From Loripinus fragilis (taxonomy: Eukaryota > Mollusca > Bivalvia > Lucinida > Lucinidae), in NCBI GenBank assembly GCA_964019695.1, contig OZ026515.1:70939644-71003643 (forward strand): a stretch of 64,000 bases of DNA. Direction: 5' to 3'. This document shows, one piece after another, positions 47,053-58,039 of the stretch; within the stretch, counting starts at the first letter, position 1, and every line of letters starts with the position of its first letter. The notes under the pieces were generated by a model. The model worked only from the letters and a program-made list of their open reading frames with translations. It had not been told where the DNA came from and did no database searches. Both the position numbers and the translations under genes were made by a program.

Positions 47053-47590
47053 AAGACATTGATATAAGGTGTGTCCAACTGGAACATAGCCAACTATTTT
47101 GTGAAGCGATTGTTTTAGTGTTTTACAACTTTATATAGTCAAATAGTTTGTGACGCGACTTTTTCAGTGCTTTTCAACATTTACATAGCCAAAAAGTTTG
47201 TGAAGCGACTGTTTCAGTGTTTTACATCTTTTACATAGCCAAATAGTTTGTGAAGCGACTGTTTTTGTGTTATGCAACTTTTACATAGCAAGATATTTTG
47301 TGAAGCGACTGTTTCAGTGTTTTTACAACTTTAACATAGCCAAATAGTTTATGAAGCGACTGTTTCAGTGTTTTACAACTTTTACATAGCCAAATAGTTT
47401 ATGAAGCGACTGTTTCAGTGTTTTACAACTTTTACATAGCCAAATAGTTTATGAAGCGACTGTTTCAGTGTTTAAAACTTTTACATAGCCAAATAGTTTG
47501 TGAAGCGACTGTTTCAGTGTTTACAACTTTTACATAGCCAAATAGTTTATGAAGCGACTGTTTCAGTGTTTTACAACTGTTACATTGTTA
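47053..47590 (+). repeat. 50-bp tandem array, ten units
   Basis: The unit acatagccaaatagtttgtg aagcgactgtttcagtgttt tacaactttt recurs at a nearly constant 48-50 bp. The gaagcgact anchor is at about 47103, 47152, 47202, 47252, 47302, 47352, 47402, 47452, 47502 and 47550. Middle units are almost identical and edge units drift, the usual pattern of a minisatellite expanding from the inside. Confidence 0.95.
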
Positions 47591-47968
47591 ACCCTCTGTT
47601 ACAGGTTTGTTTATTGTTATACGGATTGCATAATATTACAGTGTTTAAGTACTGCTTCATTGTTCGCCTTGCATAACAGTTTTCCTGTAACCACGAGTTT
47701 GGATTTTCGGAACAAGTTCCTATGTAACTTTTCGCGGATGTAATGATATAGAATAACCATTGAAATCACATTTAGCCGATGTAAGTAAGTCCGAGCAAGT
47801 TCATGATGTTTTGTAACTTATTGCATAGGCGAGCAGCAATGGCTCAGACGATACTGCACTGCACTACAGTCTCATAAGTCATCGCTACTGTGAAAACAAT
47901 GTACGCTGAAACAAAAAAAAATGATCTTAGTGATAGCGTCACTAATTAGCTATGTTTTAAGAATGATA

Positions 47969-48203
47969 TACAGTAAAACCTGTGTAAAACGGCCACTCTC
48001 AAAACGACCCGAAAATTGGTTTTAAAGATCAATACTCGCTTAATGCAGGTCAAAAGTATTGCAGAATGCTCCTCTTAGGTCAAACGTATTTCAGAATGCT
48101 CCAAGTATTCTGCAATACTTTTGACCTTTATTAAGCTACAATGTTTCATTAAGATCTTTGTTTGTCTATTTTTGAGTGGCCGTTTTACACAGATTTTACT
48201 GTA
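47969..48203. mobile_element. MITE family E, copy 2
   Basis: TIRs tacagtaaaacctgtgtaaa / acggccactct and the inverted gagtggccgttttacacag / attttactgta. The interior has a duplicated gtcaaa-gtatt-cagaatgctcc and the inverted form ggagca...tactttgacct. TA at both ends. Confidence 0.92.
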
Positions 48204-48648
48204 TATAACTCATATGCAATTTCATGAATTGGCTCAAATATGCCACAGGCGCTTGACTCATCGAAGACTCAGATCAGTCTGGGTATCCGCCCAGCCAGAT
48301 TAAAGTCACTGCTGTGCGCCCAATCGATTGCCAATGATCCAACATTTCTTTATGCATCAAGTGAAGACTATAACCAGACTGGGTGTATGTCAATGCTGCT
48401 CTAAGTCATCGCTGATCTCAGTCAAATCGTTGTTTTGTAACACACAAGCTAATATATGAAAGCCTTTCTTTATACCGCCCAGTGCATGAAATTTAAGTTG
48501 TCTTAGCATTAATGAGCACCAAATGATCAGGCAAGTGCGTGCACGTGCGCAGACTCGCCAGAGCATCTGCCGCTCGCATTTACTAAGAATAAATGTAGAT
48601 GAAGGTTCAGACCAGAATTTAGACTCTAGCAAAGGCAATGTGTAAACT

Positions 48649-49078
48649 TCACACTGGTAAATGTATACGTCGATTTGGTGGTTTTTACGCGTATTGCCGG
48701 TACTTCATAGACCGGAAGTGGCATATATTGGTGTTAATACTATATAGTAAAACATGCCACATGCCTTAAGGACTATAGAATTAGATCATTTTTAACTACT
48801 TAGTATGTGCATGGCGATTTATGTAAGCATTTAGGAATAGATTCGAGTACCGATCATACAGATCGGTACTCGAATCTATTCCTAAACGCTTACATAAATC
48901 ACCATGTGCATGCCGAATACTTAAAGATGATCTAATTCTATAGTCCTTTAGGCATATGGCATGTTTTACTATATAGTATTAACACTAATATCTACATTTT
49001 TGTACCACTTCCGGTCTATGAAGTACCGGCAATACGCGTAAATACCAGCAAATCGACGTATACATTTACCAGTGTGAA
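48649..49078. repeat. 430-bp near-perfect hairpin
   Basis: The left arm 48649-48855 begins ttcacactggtaaatgtata; the right arm 48861-49078 ends with its complement tatacatttaccagtgtgaa. The loop is five bases (ataca) between accgatc and gatcggt. Pairing is continuous for about 207 bp apart from scattered mismatches and small gaps. There is no coding content and no second copy in the window. Confidence 0.95.
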
Positions 49079-49079
49079 T

Positions 49080-49985
49080 TTGTAACTGGAGATGCGACGT
49101 GTGCCAAAAGATCAATGAGCACAAAGAAGGCCCTTCTCATGTGACGGTATAGCCAACAAGTTCTGGTGCCAAAATGCAAAAGTGTCACTTTAGATATATG
49201 GAATCTAATAACTGAACAATATGACCGCCATGATGTATTTTCATGCATGCAATTATCTGTATTATACCTCTTGTTGTTGACTATGTTGACCTAGAGTGAA
49301 TAAAGAATTGAACACCAAAGGATACGAGACCTGTTTCATGTTTATTTGAAAAGATGTGAAATTGCATATAAATAAAACAAACAAATTTTGCTTTATCATA
49401 GATAGCGGACTAGATTGGTCAATTAGACACAATGGCAATATAAAGCATAACCATGAAACTGCGGCCCGAAATACACACTAACCCCCTTTTAATGATTTTA
49501 AGAGCTAAAACGGGTGTATCTCTCATGAAATGCGTATTTAAGTGTGCAATTTTCTGTGCGCCTATTCTTACTTGACAACTTGGCTTAATAAGTTCTACAA
49601 TACAAGTGCCAAAGTGGGTATTCCATGTATGAAATGTTTTCTAGAAGAATAGTGAAAAACAAATTCTCAAAACTCACAGCCGACTCAAGTTCTTAGATAT
49701 TGTATGTCTGTATCGCCGATAAAACTGATCACCCAAAATAGCATTAATGTATTTTGCATACAATTTAGTGTTGTCTTGGAAACTGTAAGCCATAAAATGT
49801 GCTGTTCAAGTTGCTTTCAAAAAGTAAACATCCACCTAAAATGTTTTATGTTCTAACAGAACACACTTTAATTATTTATGTACATTAAATAATAGGTTTC
49901 AAGATTTCCATTAAACCGTCGCCCTGAATGGCTATGATTAATTGGTGTTATCATATGACTTCGCGGTCTGCCATGCAATAAAATC
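49080..49985. other. Non-coding stretch, nothing recognised
   Basis: No gene or shared repeat identified. Confidence 0.45.
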
Positions 49986-49986
49986 G

Positions 49987-50006
49987 ATAAACCACTAGTG
50001 GTTTAT
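49987..50006. repeat. Perfect 20-bp palindrome
   Basis: ATAAACCACTAGTGGTTTAT, with no loop, 580 bp upstream of the GPCR start codon. Confidence 0.9.
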
Positions 50007-50120
50007 AGATTAACGGGAAACGTTATGACGTCCATTACAACGTTGCGTACATAGCAGGTTTTTACGCCAGAAATCAGGTTTCAAAGTAACGTTATTTGTA
50101 ATATGATAAATAGAATCCAA

Positions 50121-50250
50121 CATTCGTGCTCTTGTTTTATTAAATTTATTAAACTCGTTGCGAACAAGTGATAAAATGCTCGGCAAGCCTCGCATTTTAT
50201 CACTTTTCCCCAACTCGTTTAATAAATTCAATAAAACATGGGCACTCATG
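50121..50250. repeat. Fold-back element, family H, best copy
   Basis: Long palindrome: gtgctcttgttttattaaat, ttattaaactcgtt, gataaaatgctcggcaag, cctcgcattttatcac, aactcgtttaataaattcaa, taaaacatgggcac. Arms of about 60 bp. It lies in the upstream or intron sequence of the GPCR. Confidence 0.85.
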
Positions 50251-50356
50251 TAAGATCCTCTATATATTCTCGGTTTATCCATGACTATTTCTGCAGTAGT
50301 GTCTGCAATATTGTTTCTCACTTAAGTAACAAAAAGTGCATAATAACGATTGTCAT

Positions 50357-50460
50357 GCTACGCGCTTGTAATTTGATTTTCTTTACAACTGACCTCCAAA
50401 CAGTGAATTATTACTCAATAATTCACTGCTAGAGCATATCATTTTCTGACGTGAAATATG
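50357..50460 (+). repeat. Dispersed ~100-bp repeat, copy 2
   Basis: Close match to 1453-1555, including ctttacaactgacctccaaa, cagtgaattattactcaata and attcactgctagagc. It ends about 85 bp before the splice acceptor of the GPCR exon. Confidence 0.72.
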
Positions 50461-50530
50461 AACCACATGAAAATATAATAAAGAGCCGATTGATTTGTGC
50501 TTCAAAACTCTTGAATTTTGTGTTTCTTTA

Positions 50531-50545
50531 CATTTTTTTTTTCAG
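50531..50545 (+). other. Probable 3' splice site before the GPCR coding exon
   Basis: Polypyrimidine tract (c-a-t10-c) ending in AG at 50544-50545, 21 bp before the ATG at 50567. It implies an upstream non-coding exon and explains why the in-frame ATG at 50495 should not be used. Confidence 0.65.
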
Positions 50546-50566
50546 ATAACCACGAATCTGTCCAAT

Positions 50567-51910
50567 ATGTCAACAGAACCACCCCTATACAACATGCAAG
50601 AAGAATATTCGAATAACTCTGAGACAATAAACGCAACACAGTATGAAACGTTGGATGGATTAAACCAACGTTACGCCAACGCTCTTATTCCTGTTTCAAT
50701 TCTGCTAGGTTTATTTGCAGTGGTCGGAATACTTGGCAACATTTTGGTGCTGGTGATTTTCACTTGTAGTAGTCAGTACAAAAACAATAACTTTAGAATA
50801 TTTGTCATCAGTTTAGCTTTGATTGACTTGATAACTTGCATATCCTTGATACCAGCTGAGATTGCAAAAATGAGAAGTCATTTCTCATTCCCGGACGCCA
50901 CACCCTGCAAAGTAAAATGTTTCTTTAACACTTTCGGCACAGCTGCTGCAGCAAATACTCTGCTTGTTATAGCAATAGATCGGTTTAGAAAAGTCTGTCA
51001 GCCTCTGAAGAGACAGATCGTTCCTAGTCAAGCTATAAAGTTATTATTCTTTGTTGCGTTTGTATCATTCCTCATGTGTATACCTGCTCCGGTGATGTGC
51101 GGCATTAGTACAGCAAACAAAACCAACATTTATAATACAACTACAACAGTTTATATGTGTACCGCGGAGAAGAAGTTCCAGAAGAGTGTCTGGCGATGGC
51201 TGTACAAGTCAACATTGACTCTATGTCTGCTTGTCATCTCTGTGGCTTTGATTGTCATGTATTCTTTGATTGGCTGGACTGTCATCCGACACTGGAAAAC
51301 AAGATCAGCTGGCAGTACGGTAAAGTTCGAGACTAATAAATCTGATGAAGTTTCTGACAGAGTGGAGGTTGATAAGCTTACGGATGATTGTTTTAGTCCT
51401 GAGGACATGAAAACACTCACATGTAATCCTGAAAACGGTAAACAAGTCCAGGGTAAATGCGACAAGAAGGATGGTAAAAGTCGTCAACATGCACGGAAAA
51501 TCAGCAGCTTATCCTTGAGTTCAAGCTCAATGAGAAGAAATATGATTCGACGAGATAGTGAAATGCGCAAGGGAAGCGATTCATCTTTTCGAGCATATTC
51601 CTTACGTCGACGCTCATCTACAGGCACCACTAGAAAGCTACCGTATAAAACACTTATCTGGATTATTCTTACATTTATATTTATTTTCACTTATTTTCTA
51701 TACGCTATTTTGTCATTCATAGTGCCAAACGTATACAAAATGAGTCCTGGAAGGTTTACTATATATTCCCTGTTTTACCGGCTATACTTCATCAATAATG
51801 CAATAAACCCTGTTGTTTATGGTTTACTGGATATACGATTCCAAAATTCCTGCAAGCGCCTTTTAACAACAATCAAACGAGGAGCATGCAAAAGCCTGTG
51901 CTGTAATTAG
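50567..51910 (+). CDS. Rhodopsin-family (class A) G-protein-coupled receptor
   Basis: A 447-residue seven-helix receptor expected in the plasma membrane. Its ligand is unknown; peptide-type receptors are the nearest style. TM1 about 38-66 has G-N58; TM2 77-100 has ALID87L; TM3 116-140 ends in DRF (138-140) instead of DRY; TM4 156-178; TM5 213-240 keeps Y232; TM6 357-386; TM7 402-421 has NPVVY (414-418). Cys114 or Cys118 and Cys198 can form the usual extracellular disulphide. Sequons are at N16, N22, N184 and N190. The third intracellular loop is long (about 245-356), with Ser/Arg-rich RRRSS-type phosphorylation sites. The tail is short with Cys441, 445 and 446 as likely lipid anchors. Unusual: no Trp in TM4, no Pro in TM5, and TYFLY in place of CWxP in TM6. 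I chose the ATG at 50567 because a splice acceptor lies between it and the upstream in-frame ATG (50495), which would add 24 residues from intron sequence. It is probably a member of a lineage-specific expansion. The fold call is sure; subtype is not. Confidence 0.95.
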   Translation: MSTEPPLYNMQEEYSNNSETINATQYETLDGLNQRYANALIPVSILLGLFAVVGILGNILVLVIFTCSSQYKNNNFRIFVISLALIDLITCISLIPAEIAKMRSHFSFPDATPCKVKCFFNTFGTAAAANTLLVIAIDRFRKVCQPLKRQIVPSQAIKLLFFVAFVSFLMCIPAPVMCGISTANKTNIYNTTTTVYMCTAEKKFQKSVWRWLYKSTLTLCLLVISVALIVMYSLIGWTVIRHWKTRSAGSTVKFETNKSDEVSDRVEVDKLTDDCFSPEDMKTLTCNPENGKQVQGKCDKKDGKSRQHARKISSLSLSSSSMRRNMIRRDSEMRKGSDSSFRAYSLRRRSSTGTTRKLPYKTLIWIILTFIFIFTYFLYAILSFIVPNVYKMSPGRFTIYSLFYRLYFINNAINPVVYGLLDIRFQNSCKRLLTTIKRGACKSLCCN

Positions 51911-52060
51911 GCATTTAGTATCTATATGATAAGTCACTCCTCTTAAAGGCTAATTCATGTATATTTGGGATAGCACATGAGATTTTGGTACTTATCGCAT
52001 ATTTGCTAAATCATCTTATACATTCCCATGCTGACGTATCCAGTGTGTAAAATGGCAATG

Positions 52061-52259
52061 TACATTAAAACCTGTTAAAATGGCCACTCTAGAAAAGACC
52101 GAAAATTGGTTTTCAAGAACTATTATCACTTAATGCAGGTCAAACGTATTGCAGAAATGCTCCATTCTGCAATACTTTCGACCTTCATAAAGCTACCATT
52201 TGTCATCAAGATCTTTGTTTTGTCTTTTTGAGTGGCCGTTTAACACAGGTTTTACTCTA
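52061..52259. mobile_element. MITE family E, copy 3, in the GPCR 3' flank
   Basis: Ends tacattaaaacctgttaaaa / tggccactct and gagtggccgtttaacacagg / ttttactcta. Shares ttaatgcaggtcaaacgtat and ttctgcaatacttt with copies 1 and 2. It starts 150 bp after the stop codon and contains an ATTAAA (52064) that could serve as a polyadenylation signal. Confidence 0.88.
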
Positions 52260-52984
52260 TCCTATTAAGTACTGTTACTTAAGAGCTATCATTTTCTTTG
52301 TTTATGAGTCTTAAAATCAATAATTTTGGACAAATCATTCTTTGTAGATTTAAAAAGTTTAAAAATATATACTATTTTGCAAATCAAAAGGTGCATGGAT
52401 TATAAATGCGAACTTAAAACGAGCTGATACATACTTTTTTCAGACAAATTGGTATCTTGATTTATATTCAACAAAACTAACAGTCTCTGACTGCCCCCAC
52501 CCCCGCAGCTTAACTTGAGGTTTTCTTTAGCGCGGACTATCTAAAAGTCATGAGCCCTTTTCTTGTCATGCTTATGGTTGGCTGGGCCCACCGTAGCTGA
52601 ACTTGAGGTTTTCCTTAGCTCTAACTATCTGTGAGTCATAAGCCCTTTTCTTTGTATCACCATAATGTGTTAATTTGACTAGATTGTTTCTCTGTGCTGA
52701 TACATTGCAATAGTTAGAAAGCCTCCATGCGAGCTAGACATTTTTGTGCTTTAACAACAACAATAATAATGACACTACAATGGGCAAAATAACTTTTATA
52801 AACATATGTATCTGTAGGGAATAAAATAAGTTTGTTTTCGTTATCGACAGGGACAGATCTAAGCAGCGTAGAGAGGCGGCCATTTTGCAGATTTTCCAAA
52901 TTGCTCACCTCAGCAAGGTGCACATAGATCTCCCATTGGACAGCGAGCCTGTGTGGCTCGTTTGCAATGTATGTTTTGCCTGGT

Positions 52985-54080
52985 TCGAAACCAGAGGGGT
53001 ATATCTACAAAAGTACCTATATCTGATCTGCTCATTATTTTAGATAAGCACACTTGGTACCAAATGAATGCTTAGATATGGCACGTTTTACTCAACGATT
53101 GGATATTCAAATTGTTGTAGGTTGCATTCTTGAATATTAATTTAAATGTTAGAATTGAGAGAAAATCACGGTAATAAATAAGGGGTGTACCTATAAAATT
53201 ACTCAATTAGTAGCTGCTTATTATCTTAGACTAGGCTGCTATACTCGGTACCGAATTACAGCTAAGATTTTGTCCTTCACACAATAGTCCATTGTGTAAA
53301 ATTATCAAATTTGTTAATTAAACATTGGAAGTGAGAGAAAAAACGTAGAAAAAAAGAGTAGGTGCACTTTTAAAATTACTCATACCTCATCTGCTAATTG
53401 TTCTTAGACTAATCAATTAATCTTGGTATCAAATTAAAGCTTTGACATAGCATTTTAATCCAATGGTCAGATATGCAAATTATTTAATAAACCTGTTCAT
53501 GAATATTAATGAAAACTATAGAAAACTAATGAAAATTCGAAAACAAATCAATAATATTGTACTTAGAAGAATACTCATGAATAAACACATTAGATAATTT
53601 GCGTAGCAAACAAAAATGAAAAAAAAAACTTTTTCTATAGTTAATTTAGGAGCATGTTTAGAAGTCTAGCATAAATAGCAGCTGATATATAATTTTGTAA
53701 GTACACTCCATTATCTCTTATTTTCTCTCATTTCTAATATTTTGATTGATAATTAGATAATTTGTATATTGGACCATTAAGTTAACATACTATATGACTT
53801 TGCATTAAATTAGTACCATAGAGCTGGTAGTCTAGAATTGTTTGCAGCTGAGATGTAGACACTTTTGCAGGTACACCCCCTTATTGTTTTACGATTTTCT
53901 CTTATTTCTAATATTTTTATTAATATTCATGAACATACAAATTTGATAATTTTGATAATTTGCATATCTGACCACCTGATAAAAGTGTTATGTTTTAATA
54001 TTTAGTTGGTACCAAGTTTAAAAGTTTAGGATGAGTTGCAGCTGAGGTATAAGTGATTTTGCAAGGAAATATCCATTCTT
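52985..54080. repeat. Inverted array of ~180-bp units
   Basis: Three units on the plus strand (about 52990-53165, 53170-53350, 53355-53600) share ggggtgtacct-taaaa, agctgcttattatcttagac, tggtaccaaatta-gct and ttagaa-tgagagaaaa. From about 53640 to 54080 the same unit appears at least twice in reverse (ttttctctcatttctaatat, gcaggtacacccccttattg, agcagctgatatataatttt, gttggtacc). The whole block could fold into a large imperfect hairpin. Confidence 0.85.
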
Positions 54081-54639
54081 CAGAAGCGCATTATGGGTTG
54101 CCATGAAAACCATGCAGTTTTCCATAGCTCAAATGGATTTATTGTTTACTTTTCAGGGCAATATTTTTTCCAATTAGATGGTCTTACAAAACAACTTGAT
54201 TCCCATTGGAAGTTGTCTTGAGGGTGCAAGGTAGGCCGTATTAGACTCATAGGGTACTAAGGAATTTGCATGCTGTTAGATACAAATGTATCACATATTA
54301 GGGCGTTTTAGGAAATGCCGTAGTTGGTTTAAAACAAAATAACTTGTTGATTATCGAGCGCTTCTTTCTCATTTACCACTTGGAAAATTGGTAAACAGTC
54401 CAAAATTGTGCTAATTTAAATAGAAGGGCACTGAATAAAGCAAGTTTATATAAGATTATATAGACAAAATAGACAGTGTTTTACAATGAATATGTTTATA
54501 GCCTGGAATAATTATGTAAATTGCCACCATAACCATGTCCTCCTTGGGCAAAACAATCTTAGGACAAAATACAAATGACTTTGGATATAAAAAAACATTG
54601 TCAAACTAGACCTAAGTAGATGGAACACAATTGCAAATA

Positions 54640-55330
54640 CCTGCTTTATTTCATTAACCAAGAGATGCATTTACAAGATAATACTTTCTTTGACCTTGGT
54701 CTTAGGTGAAGGTCACATGAATGTTACACGGTACTCTCTACAGACATGTGACATGTGCACCTGCAAAGATTGAATATGCTACATCCAACGCGTACGGTTT
54801 AGGAGGAGATGCATTTAATAATAATAAATTATTTGATCCTTGACCTTGACCAAAGGTCACACAAATCACAACCCAGTACCCTCTACATCAAATGACTTAT
54901 GTATCTATAAAGTTGCTACGTCCATTTCTTGGGAGGTGATGTATTTACAAGAAAATACACCATTTCACCTTTGACATTGAAAGTAAGTAAGGGTGCAAAG
55001 ATCAGAAATCGATACAATCTAGTACATTGAAGTCAATATCTCACAAACGTTGCAAAGTACCCTCTACATTATGTGGCATATGCATTTGCAAAGTTTGAGA
55101 TTGCTGCGTCTGAGAATGTGCATTTACAAGAAAATACATATTTGACCATTGGCATTGACCTAGGGATCATGGTCAAGGTCAAAGGGCAAAATATGTATTT
55201 TCTTGGGATCAAGGTCACACGAAATGTTGCCCAGTACCCTTTACATCATGCGACCTATGCACATGCACAGTTTGAAGTTGGTAAGTCTAACGGCTTAGGA
55301 GAAGATACAATTACAAGAAACGTGATGGAC
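54640..55330 (+). repeat. Tandem array of ~150-180-bp units rich in AGGTCA half-sites
   Basis: Four diverged units share ttgaccttg..-aaggtcacac, gcccagtaccctctacatca, tgtgacatatgcac-tgcaaa, ttgctacgtcca and taggag-agatgcatttacaa / gaaaatac. A DR1 arrangement aggtca-a-agggca occurs at 55176-55188. The array ends near gatggacggacata, a type of sequence also seen next to the 22.5-23.3 kb array. Confidence 0.82.
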
Positions 55331-55339
55331 GGACATACC

Positions 55340-57285
55340 GACTTTGGTGCGAAATTAATATAGTACCATTTTTCTTTAAAGAAAAAGCAATTATAAAACA
55401 ATAATATATTAATATGTCATAGTTCCATGAATTTTGTTGATAATCTTCCAAATATGCAAATCAGGTCAACAAACCGCCATTTCTCAGCTTGACAACATTG
55501 GTTTTTAGATTCAGCATACCAAATTGGTCTTACTCAAGGTGTCAACCCCTTTTCTTGAAAAATGCCTGTATTTGTGACGAACTTTACATATGTTGTGTAT
55601 GTATGTTGCGATATATTATTTCCAAATGGCAACTATCTAAGGAGAAAGCATTTAAACAAACTTCAACATCATAGTCCGTATGCATGCGCAGGAATAAAAC
55701 CTTAAAATTGTAAAATTAAAGAGCACTTCTATCCTTACTATATTAGCATTGTTACTCTCTGTAAAAGAGCAATGGTATCACTCGTATTCTGATCCAAACG
55801 GTATCCATTTTAAACACGTATATTGAAGGATGACAGTAGAAAACACGCTAGGTTTTGACGGTTTTGTAAATGATGACTTGCGTAAAAACGTATTTTGATG
55901 CTTAGTACGTATATTGTACTGCCAAAAACTTTAGGGCAATTTGAAAAAGTATTCGTTTCTGATCATGTCAACTAGGGAAAATACACCTTATCGCCTGGAC
56001 TCCTAAAACTATTAATGTAATCATCATTGTTAAGTAATTTCAAATTGGATTTATCTTTTTATTTTATTTTTCAATCCTGTGGAAGAATTCAGATTATTTG
56101 TGTGATAATTAATTGTTTAAAAAGAGTTTCCTATGGTATCAGCAATGTCTAATTGACCTTGCTTTACTCGAAGCATTTATATGTGTGTAGCTTACAAGAA
56201 ATTTTATCAAAACCCAAACTTTTTATTTGCGTCTGATGACTGATTTTTTAAACGTAGGATCACCATGACTTACCCTTCAATGTGCAGGATCTCATAGACT
56301 TATTCTACTAACTCTTGATTGTGTTGTGGGCTTTACTTCAAAACACTCTGATTTCGTTCTAATTGTTCTAATTGGGAGATCTTTTGCAGTGTGTAAGAGC
56401 TTATTTGCGTTATATCAAGCATCTTTACAGTCAGTGTATCATAGATTGCTTTTAGTTGGTTTTGTCAGGGTTTGAGGATAACTTAATTAAGAAATTTCAA
56501 TAAAGGAGGAGGCTACGAATAGAAAGGAGATTCTTTGAAATTGTCAGGTATTAAGTTACTAGACTAAGTGCGGAAAATATTGACTAGACCCCACCAGGCT
56601 CTGGTGACATGTAACTTCCTCTTTGGACTGCTCTACATCATTTTGTTAAATTATCATAGGAAAGTGATCACTTTGATGATTGTCCTTGGATACAGACCAA
56701 TTGAAATCAAGCAACAGTGAATGATGACGAAGATAAGACTCGAATTATTATTCATAATACTCATATCATCGTCAAAATAAGGCTGTCAATAAGTTTTGTT
56801 ATTATTACACATGAGTATGTTGTGACATTAAAATCACCTGAAATAATGTACCGAGAGTAAAGCATTTTTAAAAGTTACATGTAGGAAGCCAACTAACATG
56901 GTTTCAGAGACAAATGAGGAATTCAAACATATTATCACAAAAGGTTTTTGCAATCCTTGAACATGTTATGAAGGCGTTAATTGTAAGGCACAGATTATAT
57001 TAGGTAGTGTGATGTCCAATTGAAAACAAAAGAAATTTCATTTTCATATGTAATATTTCAGATACCACAGATGTTTAACAGTGCTTATTAGCTTGCAAAC
57101 ATTTGCTTAGATAAGGTAGGTGTCTTTAAAATGATAAAACTACTCTCAATTTATTCACAATTTGTAAGGTTTATGTCCAGTAGGTAAACGTTAAACAAAG
57201 GAGGGAAGACACATCAAAATGGCTACCAAACAGGAAGTAACCACTTGCGGTCAAATATCAGACAGAAGTAGCGCAAGACAATGTG
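55340..57285. other. Non-coding stretch, nothing recognised
   Basis: Nearly 2 kb without shared repeats or convincing open frames. Confidence 0.45.
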
Positions 57286-57289
57286 CCTA

Positions 57290-57635
57290 AAGAAAAGAAG
57301 AAGATAAAGATCAGGAATCGATACTATCAACTACCACACCTGAACAACCGAGACACCATATGGGAAAGTGACAAAAACACAAGGAAACATTACACACAAG
57401 AGAGCCAAGAGGTCAGCCCTTTGCCAGCAGGTGACCACAAGGCTGCAAGGAACAGACAAGGCAGTATAACAAAGACAACGTGAAACATAAATAACAAAAA
57501 GGATCCACAAAAGAAGCACCACCTTGGAATGGTCAGTAAAAAGATCACTGTAGGGCTTAAACGTGTTTAATGTCACCAATCTCACCTTTAATTCTGATGT
57601 GGATCAAGACACATAGATGTTTGGTTCGCACAAAA
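57290..57635 (-). repeat. Interspersed repeat family F, copy 4
   Basis: Minus-strand copy with cttgatccacatcagaatta, ttactgaccattccaaggtg, gggctgacctcttggctctc and caggtgtggtagttgatagt. A 3'-end fragment of the same family (aaagatcagaaatcgataca) lies at about 54978-55025. Confidence 0.85.
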
Positions 57636-57969
57636 GATCCCTAACTTATCGAAGTACATTTTGCTACATTTGGTCTACTTAGACGATTCACATTGCAAAG
57701 ATTTATCAGGTGGGTGCAATTTTCGGTGACTTTACCATGTGGTTCGAATCCATTTTTGAACTTATTTTTACAAATTTGCAATGCAATAGTTACTGGCATG
57801 CTTTGTACTTAAGCATGTAAATGAATTGGAACTAAAACACTTGTGATCTGTTTCATAAATTAATAAGTTTGCAATACTGGGTATTTTCTCCAATTTTGTC
57901 TTGTAGTTTGGGTTGATATTTTACGTTCATGCCAACAATGTTTCAGTCACGTCAGAACATTTGTAGTTT

Positions 57970-58030
57970 TTGAACCAGTACCTAGCAACGGACGAAAATT
58001 GTCTTGCTTAAGGACAGTTTTCGCTTGGGC
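57970..58030 (-). mobile_element. Degenerate fragment of the tRNA-derived SINE
   Basis: gaaccagtacctagcaacgg and ttgtcttgcttaaggacag resemble the SINE body on the minus strand (compare 19870-19910 and 61600-61645). The tRNA head is missing. Confidence 0.45.
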
Positions 58031-58039
58031 TCATAGAAT

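Noticed and set aside
50495..50566. In-frame upstream ATG giving a 471-residue receptor
   Set aside because: A polypyrimidine-AG acceptor lies within this stretch, so it is most likely intron and not N-terminal coding sequence.
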